From: Pseudomonadota bacterium
Lineage (GTDB): Bacteria; Pseudomonadota; Gammaproteobacteria; Burkholderiales; Burkholderiaceae_B
Direction: 5' to 3'
NCBI GenBank assembly: GCA_023439305.1
Contig: JAEXOO010000040.1
Span: 1-64,000, forward strand
DNA length: 64,000 bases
Shown here: positions 8,869-15,114 of the stretch, piece after piece
How the letters are laid out: every line of letters begins with the position of its first letter
Numbering within the stretch: the stretch's first letter is position 1
The notes under the pieces: generated by a model
The model's database searches: none
What the model was told of the DNA's origin: nothing
The model's input: only the letters and a program-made list of their open reading frames with translations
Made by a program: the position numbers and the translations under genes

Positions 8869-9744
8869 ATGCCAGCAGTCAATTTTTTCGATGCCTTTGG
8901 CTACAAATGGGGCCAGGCGGGGACCGCTTTCAACTGGGACGACGCTCAGTACAAGCTGGGCTGGAGCACAGTGGGATCCGTGCCGCCTTCTGTGGAGCAG
9001 TTCAATCGCATTCATCAGGTGGCGGACGAAAAAGCCAACTATCTGTTCGAGCAGATCAAGAAAGCCGTAACGGATGCTGAGTTGACAATGAGTGCCGGCT
9101 CTACTGACACGCTCTCAAAGGCCATCCGTGCGCTGTCGCTCCCTATTTATGCGACGGCGCCCGCAACAAACGTAGGCCCTCTGGTGTACGTCATTGACCG
9201 TCAGCAGATCTTGCACTGGCAGACGGTAGGCACGTTCACCGGCTACGTCAGCCCGGACGTTGGCCGGTTCATCTGGGGTACATCCGCTACCGCTCGACCG
9301 GACGAAGTGGACCTGATCGGGCAGACGGTGGATCGCACGAATGCACGGTTTCGGGCGCTCATTGCCTGGGCCGAAGCCAATAGCCACATGGTTGCATCCG
9401 GCTCCTGGGCCGCCGGTGCTTTCAGGTTTTCGGTGATCTCTGGCAACAATGTGCGGCTACCTGATTTGCGCAACCAATTCATCCGCGCGACCGGAACTGA
9501 CGCTGACACTGCAAATGCTAGATCGCTGGGCAGCGGCCAGGCAGACGCCTTCAGGAGTCACGATCACGCCGGTATTCGCTGGGGTGCTTGGGACCCGAAT
9601 GGCGGTGCCACGGGTACAGGATCACCGTCCACCAGCATATTAATCACGTCATCTGGCAACAACCCTGTCGGGTCCGTGGCATCAAATGGAGGCGCTGAAA
9701 CCAGACCACCTAACACCGCTTTCCATCCACGAATTCAAATTTGA
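8869..9744 (+). CDS. variable phage tail fibre protein, expressed form (constant region plus cassette A)
   Basis: 291 residues. The first 214 or so are constant: an N-terminal AFNWDDAQYKLGW attachment segment, a helical linker and a tail-collar-like domain with the VRLPDLRNQFIRATG motif. From residue 215 (ANARSLGSGQ) the C-terminus is a swappable cassette ending in ETRPPNTAFHPRIQI. Three alternative C-termini with the same beginning and ending follow downstream. The gene starts at the second ATG of a short AT-rich leader; the ribosome-binding site is weak. It probably encodes the receptor-binding fibre that sets host range, with the tip chosen by site-specific inversion. Confidence 0.85.
   Translation: MPAVNFFDAFGYKWGQAGTAFNWDDAQYKLGWSTVGSVPPSVEQFNRIHQVADEKANYLFEQIKKAVTDAELTMSAGSTDTLSKAIRALSLPIYATAPATNVGPLVYVIDRQQILHWQTVGTFTGYVSPDVGRFIWGTSATARPDEVDLIGQTVDRTNARFRALIAWAEANSHMVASGSWAAGAFRFSVISGNNVRLPDLRNQFIRATGTDADTANARSLGSGQADAFRSHDHAGIRWGAWDPNGGATGTGSPSTSILITSSGNNPVGSVASNGGAETRPPNTAFHPRIQI
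9509..9518 (+). repeat. shufflon crossover-type site 1
   Basis: CTGCAAATGC, reading + at the junction between the constant fibre region and cassette A. Similarity to the other sites extends rightwards (AG, then CGCT and GG). Confidence 0.8.
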
Positions 9745-9749
9745 ATTCG
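9730..9749. repeat. perfect 20-bp palindrome at the back-to-back ends of cassettes A and B
   Basis: CGAATTCAAA is followed at once by TTTGAATTCG. Both strands encode R-I-Q-I-stop here; the + stop is 9742-9744 and the - stop 9737-9735, so two convergent cassettes share their final codons. Confidence 0.9.
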
Positions 9750-9937
9750 CGGGTGAAACGCTACGTTGGCTGGGCGAGTTTCAGGGCCGCCGGTGGCCGT
9801 TGTGGGCCAGCGCGATGCGCCGTTGCCAGGCACTCCGTAGGACGATCCCGTTGAGCCCGCGATTGTCCCAATCGTTTCATGAGTGTGTGAACGCAGAGCG
9901 TCTGCCTGGAAACTACCTAACGCTCTCGCATTTGCAG
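9735..9937 (-). other. silent tail-fibre C-terminal cassette B
   Basis: Read on the - strand from site 2, this encodes 66 residues: ANARALGSFQADALRSHTHE at the start and ETRPANVAFHPRIQI at the end. The N-terminal part is the classic fibre/collar LGS-Q-DA-R-H-H motif. It has no start codon of its own in the proper context and would be expressed only after inversion between sites 1 and 2 joins it to the constant region. Confidence 0.85.
9928..9937 (-). repeat. shufflon crossover-type site 2
   Basis: GCATTTGCAG on the + strand (CTGCAAATGC on the - strand), at the start of cassette B. It is separated from site 3 by a 16-bp spacer. Confidence 0.8.
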
Positions 9938-9953
9938 TGGAGTGGCCACCTCG

Positions 9954-9963
9954 CTGCAAATGC
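9954..9963 (+). repeat. shufflon crossover-type site 3
   Basis: CTGCAAATGC on the + strand at the start of cassette C, facing away from site 2. The following bases (GCGGGCCCTAGG) keep the R-A-L-G coding of the other sites. Confidence 0.8.
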
Positions 9964-10237
9964 GCGGGCCCTAGGCGGAATGCAGCGGGATGCGTTGCAG
10001 AACATGACGGGGAAAATTCGAGCTCGTTCAGCAATTGGTTCGACCGGCCCCATCGTCGGGGCTGATGGGGTTTTTGCATACACCACAAAATCTGAGGCCA
10101 TCAACGCCGCTCCTGTTGCGTTTGACTCCAGTATCACAAACGGCGACGCGGTCACATTTGATATGAGCCGCGTTGCACGCACATCGTCTGAAACACGCGC
10201 CAGCAATACTGCGTTCCACCCTCGAATTCAGATATGA
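9954..10237 (+). other. silent tail-fibre C-terminal cassette C
   Basis: Read on the + strand from site 3, this encodes 93 residues beginning ANARALGGMQRDALQNMTG and ending SSETRASNTAFHPRIQI. The interior (KIRARSAIGSTG...VARTSS) differs from A, B and D, so it would give a different tip. A nominal frame runs back through the spacer to 9686, but those codons are antisense to cassette B and inside cassette A; I treat them as chance. Confidence 0.85.
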
Positions 10238-10242
10238 ATTCG
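10223..10242. repeat. inverted repeat at the back-to-back ends of cassettes C and D
   Basis: CGAATTCA-GATA-TGAATTCG. The + strand ends cassette C (stop 10235-10237) and the - strand ends cassette D (stop 10230-10228). It matches the palindrome at 9730-9749 apart from its centre. Confidence 0.85.
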
Positions 10243-10532
10243 CGGGTGCATTGCGGTATTGATAGATCGGGTCTCACTACCCCCAAATGGCGCTACCCGT
10301 AGACCGTAGGCATTGATGCCGTTCCATGCGTTCCCGGAGGTGTTGAGATCCGCCCTGGTGACCTGCATGCCTATGTTTGCCACCCCCGATGTCGACAGGC
10401 TCGCTGAATTGACATCGAGTGCCGGGCGCGTAACTCCCCAGGTTACCCCGCTGTTAATCGAAGCTTGGAACTGTGGGGACTGCTGTTTAATCGCCTCGCC
10501 TTGGGCGGATCCGAGCGCCCTTGCATTTGCAG
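10228..10532 (-). other. silent tail-fibre C-terminal cassette D
   Basis: Read on the - strand from site 4, this encodes 100 residues beginning ANARALGSAQGEAIKQQSPQ and ending GGSETRSINTAMHPRIHI. It is the longest and most divergent cassette, with an Asn/Ser/Gly-rich middle (SASLSTSGVANIG, NTSGNAWNGINAYG). It lacks the H-T-H motif of cassette B. It has no ATG of its own near the site. Inversion between sites 1 and 4 would place it after the constant region. Confidence 0.85.
10523..10532 (-). repeat. shufflon crossover-type site 4
   Basis: GCATTTGCAG on the + strand (CTGCAAATGC on the - strand), at the start of cassette D and the right edge of the invertible region. The assembly gene begins 52 bp further on with its own ribosome-binding site, so inversion would not disturb it. 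Confidence 0.8.
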
Positions 10533-10583
10533 TCCCATAACCACTTTTTTCAATCAGCCACGCATGTGGCCAGGAGTTTTTGT

Positions 10584-11279
10584 ATGCCGAATTTTCAAAC
10601 CGATGCCCTGGGCGTGCTCAACGGCCAGTCCCTCTACACTGACAAAGGGTTTTCCGACGTAACCGTGGCACCTCCTGCGGACATCCCGGCTGGCCAGGTG
10701 GCGCGCTGGGTCTCCACTGTCGGCCTGCATGCGCTGGAATATGGCGATGCCGGCACCGGCTCCTGGGAGTTGGTGGACGACAACAGGCAGACAACGCTGT
10801 ACACGGCTGATGGCGCGTACAGCTTGGGCACGGTACACGATGGGCAGGAATATGACGGCCTTGGCCCGCTGCCCGCTTGGCTCAGTAACGATGCGCCGGC
10901 GGCGCCAGAACCCACCCTGAGCGAACTGCGCGAGCTGCAGCTGGCCCTGGTGAATGCGGGGTTCGATCATGCGGCGGTGGCGCTGACCACGGGCTACCCA
11001 GAGGCCGAGCGCCTGACATGGCCAGTTCAACAGGCCGAGGCATTGGCGTGGGCAGCAGACCAGACTGCGCCGACCCCTTATTTAGATGGTCTGGCCGCCG
11101 CCCGGGGCATTGCTGTCGAGGATATGCGACAGAAAACCCTGGACCAGGCGCAACTGTTCCTGCAGGCCAGCCAGCAATTGGTTGGAACACGCCAGCGGTT
11201 GCGGGACCAGATCTATGCGGCCAAGACGGCGAAGGCCGTTAAAGCGGTGGTCTGGCCGGAATCAGGCGGCCAGGCGTAG
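10584..11279 (+). CDS. phage tail fibre assembly protein/chaperone (candidate)
   Basis: 231 residues from the ATG at 10584, which follows CAGGAG by 7 nt; the frame extends upstream but without a better start. The N-terminal half is a small beta domain (VARWVSTVGLHALEYGD, DGQEYDGLGPLPAW). The C-terminal half is helical (LRELQLALVNAGFDHAAVAL, AEALAWAADQTAPTPYLDGLA) and resembles the DUF4376-type domain of fibre-assembly proteins. Lying immediately after a fibre gene is the normal place for a dedicated chaperone. It must serve every cassette variant. It overlaps the recombinase gene tail-to-tail by 18 bp. Confidence 0.65.
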   Translation: MPNFQTDALGVLNGQSLYTDKGFSDVTVAPPADIPAGQVARWVSTVGLHALEYGDAGTGSWELVDDNRQTTLYTADGAYSLGTVHDGQEYDGLGPLPAWLSNDAPAAPEPTLSELRELQLALVNAGFDHAAVALTTGYPEAERLTWPVQQAEALAWAADQTAPTPYLDGLAAARGIAVEDMRQKTLDQAQLFLQASQQLVGTRQRLRDQIYAAKTAKAVKAVVWPESGGQA

Positions 11280-12248
11280 CTGCTCGGCCTGGGTGCGGCC
11301 CAGTTTGCTGCGCATGAGTTTCTGTGCGAGATCCCGGCCGCGCGGGTGAAAATATCGCTGCAGCATGCGGGTGTCCCGGTGCCCCGTAACCTTGGCCAGC
11401 TCATGCGCGGGGAACACGTCGGCCAGCCTGGACGTGGCCTCATGCCGTAAATCGTGCAGACGCAGGTCCAAGAAATAGGCGCGCACCGGGCGGCGGCCGT
11501 ACTGCCGGCATAGGGCGCTGTAGGCGCGGCGCGCGCGCTCACGGGCGCGGGCAAATGCCCGGCTGACGGATCCGGCCGACACGTCGAATATACGGCCGCG
11601 CAGCGGTTTGCCGACCAGCCATTTACGCAGTGCATCGCGGGCGAATGGCGTCAGCGGGACATAGCGGGTGTCACCGTTCTTTGTGTCCTGCAGTGTGATC
11701 ACGCCATGCGTCAGGTCGATCTGCTCGCGGGTCAGGGTCACTATTTCCGAGCGGCGCATGCCTGTCTCAACAGCCAACGCCACGATGGTGGGCAGGCATT
11801 CAGAACGGGTGTGTTTCAGGATCCAGTCGATTTCCGAGCGCGGGCATTCTTCGGGGCTCACGCCGTACAGACGTATCTGAGTGAACAGGCGGCGGTCGCG
11901 CGCGTCATTGACGGCTGGCCGCCGCACCAGTTGCACGGGGTTGGCCAGCCAACTGTAGCCCCAGTCTTTGCGCGCCACGGTGAATAGATGCGACAGCAGC
12001 GCCATGCGCCGGTTGACGGTTGCCGGCGCCCGCTCTTGCATCCAGTCATCGCGGATGCGCTGCAAATCCTGCTGGGTGATTCTGGCCAGATTGCGGCCGG
12101 CCAGCAGCGTGCCAGTCCATGCGCGAACTAGCGACCGCTCTTGATAGGCGGATTTTTTTAGGGTCGACACCTCCAGCAGGTAGCGTTCCATGGCCTCGGC
12201 GAGGGTGGGGCAGGAGCGGGATAGACGGCGCTGGCGGGAGGCGTTCAT
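11262..12248 (-). CDS. tyrosine recombinase, Rci-like; probable shufflon recombinase
   Basis: 328 residues. An N-terminal SAM-like DNA-binding domain (about 15-110, LAEAMERYLLEVSTLKKSAYQERS) leads to a catalytic domain with Arg in GMRRSEIVTL, a Lys in QDTKNGDTRYVPL, the H-x-x-R box in HDLRHEATSRL, His in TGHRDTRML and Tyr in QRYFHP. HDLRHEA and GH-DTRMLQRY resemble Rci of R64-type shufflons more than phage integrases. It is transcribed towards the fibre genes and lies 0.7 kb from the cassettes. A separate P4-type integrase exists at 17.7 kb, so this enzyme is free for inversion. It could instead be this phage's integrase; location argues otherwise. Confidence 0.85.
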   Translation of the reverse strand: MNASRQRRLSRSCPTLAEAMERYLLEVSTLKKSAYQERSLVRAWTGTLLAGRNLARITQQDLQRIRDDWMQERAPATVNRRMALLSHLFTVARKDWGYSWLANPVQLVRRPAVNDARDRRLFTQIRLYGVSPEECPRSEIDWILKHTRSECLPTIVALAVETGMRRSEIVTLTREQIDLTHGVITLQDTKNGDTRYVPLTPFARDALRKWLVGKPLRGRIFDVSAGSVSRAFARARERARRAYSALCRQYGRRPVRAYFLDLRLHDLRHEATSRLADVFPAHELAKVTGHRDTRMLQRYFHPRGRDLAQKLMRSKLGRTQAEQLRLAA

Positions 12249-12304
12249 AGGTAAATCTGCGTTGTAGGCCGTACAGACAATTGTTTCAACTGTGGATTTT
12301 TACA

Positions 12305-12330
12305 GCCGCCAGCAGGGCGGCATATTTTTT
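12305..12330 (+). terminator. candidate terminator before the lysis genes
   Basis: GCCGCC-AGCAG-GGCGGC then ATATTTTTT. It lies between the recombinase start and the holin-like gene. It would stop + strand transcripts running antisense through the recombinase gene, so lysis genes may need their own promoter or antitermination. Confidence 0.6.
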
Positions 12331-12341
12331 GGGGAGAGGAA

Positions 12342-12689
12342 ATGGAGCCGACATCAAGCGCAGTATCGGCGGGAGTAGCCATGGGCGCTGTTTGGGCTAC
12401 GGCATTTTTGCCGGGGGTGAATGGGGATGCGCTGATCGGGGCATTCGCTGGGGCTGTCGTGTTCGCGCTGCAGGCCAAAGAGCTCGGGCTGCTCAAACGG
12501 GTGGCCTACATGTTGATCTCAATCCTGATCGGCTACCTGGGCGCCGGGGAGGTCATGACGCACACGGGGCTCCAGAGCTGGACCCTGGCCGCATTTGGAT
12601 TGTCGGCAACGGTGGTGACGCTGGCCTTGGCCGGCATCGACAAAATCAAATCGTTCGACATCACCAGTATTTTCAAACGGGGGTCATAG
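12342..12689 (+). CDS. putative phage holin-type membrane protein
   Basis: 115 residues with about four hydrophobic segments (AGVAMGAVWATAFLPG; ALIGAFAGAVVFALQ; VAYMLISILIGYLG; LAAFGLSATVVTLALAG) and a short charged C-terminus (DKIKSFDITSIFKRGS). It begins after a GGGAGAGGAA site and is the first gene of the lysis cassette, before a second small membrane protein and the endolysin. That order supports a holin role: a membrane pore releasing or activating the endolysin. Resemblance is to the Phage_holin_8-type group; this is inference. Confidence 0.7.
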   Translation: MEPTSSAVSAGVAMGAVWATAFLPGVNGDALIGAFAGAVVFALQAKELGLLKRVAYMLISILIGYLGAGEVMTHTGLQSWTLAAFGLSATVVTLALAGIDKIKSFDITSIFKRGS

Positions 12690-12690
12690 C

Positions 12691-12966
12691 ATGCTCGTTT
12701 CGATATTCACGCTCATTGCCGTGCTGGCCAACGTGGCCACGGCGGGACGGCTGATCTGCTATCGCCGGGGGTGCGCCAGGTTCCGGCGCGGGATTTCGTT
12801 TCTGGCGTACGTGCTGATCGTCTGCTCAGGCGGGCAGGCATTGGACGCTCTGTTCAATCACAACCCGGCAACGCCCTGGGAGGCCGGATTTGCGGCGGTA
12901 ATCGCGGTGCTGGTGTGGCGCGCGCGGGGCAACGTGGCCTGCATTGTGCGGGTCGCACACGACTGA
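12691..12966 (+). CDS. putative 3-TM phage holin/antiholin
   Basis: 91 residues with three hydrophobic segments (VSIFTLIAVLANVATAG; ISFLAYVLIVCSGGQAL; GFAAVIAVLVWRARGNV) and basic loops (CYRRGCARFRRG). The layout matches the 3-TM holin family in which a YRRG..R motif follows the first segment. It starts 1 bp after the previous stop. Together with the gene at 12342 this gives two holin-like proteins; one may act as antiholin. Confidence 0.7.
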   Translation: MLVSIFTLIAVLANVATAGRLICYRRGCARFRRGISFLAYVLIVCSGGQALDALFNHNPATPWEAGFAAVIAVLVWRARGNVACIVRVAHD

Positions 12967-12975
12967 AGGAAAGAC

Positions 12976-13590
12976 ATGCAAAAACTGATTGATTTGATTT
13001 CGGGCCTGTTGGTCCTTTTTTTTCGTCCGCAGAAAGCGGAGCCGGCGCCGGTCGAGCCTAAGCCCCTGCGTCGGTTGGCCTGGGGTACGAAGGTCAGCGC
13101 TGCGTTTCGCGAGCGCCTGTTCGAGATCTGCCAGATCCTGGGCGTGGAGCCAGACTATCTGATGGCGTGCATGGCGTTTGAATCGGCGGAGACGTTCAGC
13201 CCGTCGATCCGAAATGCTGCAGGCAGCGGCGCGACGGGGCTGATCCAATTCATGCCGAACACCGCCAAGGGCCTGGGCACAACCACGGCAGCGCTGGCGG
13301 CGATGACGGCAGAGCAGCAGCTCGAGTATGTCCTGGCGTATTTCTGGCCGTACCGGGGCCGCCTCAAAACGCTGGCTGATGTCTACATGGCGATCCTCTG
13401 GCCTGCCGGTATTGGCAAGCCTGATGGCTGGGCACTGTGGGATCAGGCCAGCCGGCCCACAACGTACCGCCAGAACGCAGGCCTGGACCTGAACAAAGAC
13501 GGCACGATCACGAAAGCCGAGGCAGCAGCAAAGGTGCTGGCCAAGCTGGAACGCGGGCGCCAGGCGCAGTTTCTGTGGGAGGGTGTGTGA
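12976..13590 (+). CDS. phage endolysin, lytic transglycosylase (SLT-type) with EF-hand-like loop
   Basis: 204 residues. An N-terminal hydrophobic stretch (residues 4-16) may act as signal-anchor-release or membrane tether. The catalytic domain (about 45-165) holds the Glu at residue 69 in AFESAETFSPSIRN and the GSGATGLIQFMPNTA block of the SLT/goose-lysozyme fold, which cleaves peptidoglycan between MurNAc and GlcNAc. Residues 171-182 (DLNKDGTITKAE) match the EF-hand calcium loop, with D, N, D, G, I and E in the canonical positions. GAAGGAA precedes the ATG. It sits between the holins and the spanins. Confidence 0.85.
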   Translation: MQKLIDLISGLLVLFFRPQKAEPAPVEPKPLRRLAWGTKVSAAFRERLFEICQILGVEPDYLMACMAFESAETFSPSIRNAAGSGATGLIQFMPNTAKGLGTTTAALAAMTAEQQLEYVLAYFWPYRGRLKTLADVYMAILWPAGIGKPDGWALWDQASRPTTYRQNAGLDLNKDGTITKAEAAAKVLAKLERGRQAQFLWEGV

Positions 13591-13838
13591 TCACGCAGTT
13601 ATGGAACAAGATCGCAGGCTGGCTGGGCCTGCTGGGCGGCCTGATCATCGCCGCCCTGGCGCTGCTGCAGGTGGGGCGGCGCCAGGGCAGGGCGCAGGCA
13701 GAACAGAAACAGGAAAAGGCGGACATGGCCGCCGTGGAGGTATCGAGAGATGCAGCTGAAACGATTGAGCGGCTGGACGATGATGCTGTGCGTGACCGTG
13801 CTCGCGCTCGCCGGATGCGCGACGCCAAGGGGCGGTAG
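13587..13838 (+). CDS. Rz-like i-spanin
   Basis: 83 residues from the GTG at 13587, overlapping the endolysin stop and preceded by GGGAGGG. One N-terminal transmembrane helix (WLGLLGGLIIAALALLQVG) is followed by a Glu/Gln/Arg/Asp-rich coiled coil (AQAEQKQEKADMAAVEVSRD...ARARRMRDAKGR). This is the class I i-spanin design: anchored in the inner membrane, spanning the periplasm and meeting an outer-membrane lipoprotein to fuse the membranes at lysis. The o-spanin gene starts inside it. The GTG start is an inference; the frame is open further upstream within the endolysin gene. Confidence 0.75.
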   Translation: MITQLWNKIAGWLGLLGGLIIAALALLQVGRRQGRAQAEQKQEKADMAAVEVSRDAAETIERLDDDAVRDRARARRMRDAKGR

Positions 13839-13965
13839 CTACTGCGCCGCCGCCCAGCGTCCGTTCCAGTGGCGTTCAGACGCCGAAATTGACGCTACGC
13901 CGATCAGAGTGGTGCGCTATGTGGAAACCGAGGCTGAGACTTGGGCGCGGCTGTGCCAGAGGTAA
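13750..13965 (+). CDS. Rz1-like o-spanin lipoprotein
   Basis: 71 residues. A signal peptide ends in the lipobox LALAGC at about residues 18-23, so the mature protein would be anchored in the outer membrane with its Cys lipidated. The remaining 48 residues are short and hydrophilic (GSYCAAAQRPFQWRSDAEID...ETWARLCQR). It begins within the i-spanin gene in another frame and extends past its end, the standard overlapping Rz/Rz1 arrangement. A degraded copy of its 3' half lies 1 kb downstream at 14859-14991. Confidence 0.8.
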   Translation: MQLKRLSGWTMMLCVTVLALAGCATPRGGSYCAAAQRPFQWRSDAEIDATPIRVVRYVETEAETWARLCQR

Positions 13966-14063
13966 ACGAGACGATGTCTGGTGCCGACGCGCCGTTTCCT
14001 GGGTGTTCGCTATCGACCCGAAGCGGTCAGCCAAAAAAATGATACTGGCTCATCGTACCGGTA

Positions 14064-14573
14064 TTAATATTCTGGTGGTTGATGGAAAAGTGGCCCGTAG
14101 GCATCAGGGTTGTCGGGATTCTGGGCTGTTCTTTTCCGCTGACGCGAGTAATCGTTCAACTGTGCCACATCCACACTGTAGTAACCCAGCAAATTGCTGC
14201 ACTGGTACTCGACTTCGATGAGTTCCAAAAGAACATCTAAGCACACTAATACATCATCCTCCGTTGGATCATCAAAGGTTCCCAAGACCCCTTCACGACG
14301 ATGGAAAGGGATGACGTCAAAATGCTCTCGGCTGCTGTTGACGCGATGATCTGCAAGAACAACATGCGCGATATGTTCTGCATAGGCCATGTCAGTAACG
14401 GCCCAAGCATAGTAGGGTACGAAGGGAAACGGCACGCCAGTAGTATATAGCTGCCTAGTCCGCTCAATAGGGTCAACACTCAAGCCCACCTTGACTCGGT
14501 TGTACCAAGTCGGGTCGAGGCTACGAAACACGTACACGAAACCAGGTACTCTTTGATCTAGTCTTAATCTCAT
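14064..14573 (-). CDS. GIY-YIG/T5orf172-type nuclease domain protein
   Basis: 169 residues. The N-terminal part (GFVYVFRSLDPTWYNRVKVGLS, DPIERTRQLYTTGVPFPF, AEHIAHVVLADHRVNSSREHFDV) is the compact T5orf172/Mug113 variant of the GIY-YIG endonuclease fold, with catalytic-type Tyr, Lys, Arg and Glu positions present. The C-terminus has no recognised domain. It is on the - strand, opposite the phage late genes, between a working spanin pair and its decayed duplicate. That suggests insertion as an independent cargo or homing-type gene. Family assignment is confident; role (homing, defence or phage processing) is open. Confidence 0.75.
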   Translation of the reverse strand: MRLRLDQRVPGFVYVFRSLDPTWYNRVKVGLSVDPIERTRQLYTTGVPFPFVPYYAWAVTDMAYAEHIAHVVLADHRVNSSREHFDVIPFHRREGVLGTFDDPTEDDVLVCLDVLLELIEVEYQCSNLLGYYSVDVAQLNDYSRQRKRTAQNPDNPDAYGPLFHQPPEY

Positions 14574-14720
14574 CAGCTCAATTCCTGTTCTGATCCGCCT
14601 TATATAGATAGCAGTTTATATTCACACCGAACAGCATTCGGTGCTGTAATGGTCTGTGAGGCCAGTTCTGGCCGGTTGTAGTCATAAGGCAGGCGAGATG
14701 TCTTGCTCGGCTACTGGTAG

Positions 14721-14991
14721 GCAGTTGACACCGCCATCAGAATGTTTGCCGAGCTGCTTGGAGGGCTTGATGAGGCTGCGGAGGTCTACGCAGCAGAGGC
14801 TGATCGACGCCGAGTAGCGGGCTTGGCGTGTGAAGCTGCGTATACCGATGCTCAGGGTCGGTAGCTACTGCTCCGCCGCCCAGCGTCCGTTCCAGTGGCG
14901 TTCGGATGCTGAGATCGACGCTACGCCGATCCGAGTGGTGCGCTATATGGGAATAGATGCTGAGACTTGGGTGAGGGTGTGCCAAAAATAA
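14721..14991 (+). pseudogene. remnant of a second Rz/Rz1 spanin pair
   Basis: 14721-14863 reads as the C-terminal end of a DUF2514/Rz-like i-spanin (ELLGGLDEAAEVYA, ADRRRVAGLACEAAYTD), with no upstream reading frame. In another frame, 14859-14991 is about 85 percent identical (by eye) to the last 133 bp of the intact o-spanin gene (13833-13965), coding GSYCSAAQRPFQWRSDAEID and a shared stop position, but lacking the signal peptide and lipobox. The i-spanin remnant does not resemble the intact i-spanin, so this looks like the leftover of a different but related lysis cassette, not a simple tandem copy. Confidence 0.7.
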
Positions 14992-15114
14992 AATGGGTAG
15001 CGCCCTATAGCTGACGATGCTTTGTATGTTTCAGCTATAGGGCAATTGCAAATATTTGCTGCTGATTGAATCCGATGGGGAACGGAAATGACGCAATGAA
15101 ATGAAGAGCTAGTT

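Larger units (their letters stand above)
9509..10532. other. tail-fibre shufflon: four alternative C-terminal cassettes, four crossover sites
   Basis: The segment holds cassettes A(+), B(-), C(+), D(-). Each starts at CTGCAAATGC in the same codon phase (ANA-R), followed by R-A/S-L-G, and ends with an HPRIQI or HPRIHI tail and stop. Sites 1 and 3 read +, sites 2 and 4 read -. Inversion between opposite sites would fuse B, C or D in frame to the constant region ending near 9510. Two two-cassette segments (about 425 and 575 bp) give eight possible arrangements and four fibre tips. This parallels the R64 pilV shufflon and the Mu G segment in logic. The Rci-like gene is 0.7 kb away. The structure is seen directly; activity is inferred. 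Confidence 0.88.

Noticed and set aside
9686..10237. An open frame of 183 codons on the + strand through the cassette region
   Set aside because: Its first part crosses cassette A out of frame and is antisense to cassette B; only the stretch from 9956 on (cassette C) has fibre-like sequence.
8869..10532. Diversity-generating retroelement as the basis of fibre variation
   Set aside because: No reverse transcriptase, template repeat or A-rich variable repeat is present; inverted cassettes with a tyrosine recombinase explain the data.
8869..12248. Gin/Hin-type serine invertase system
   Set aside because: The only recombinase near the cassettes is a tyrosine recombinase, and the sites do not look like gix/hix.
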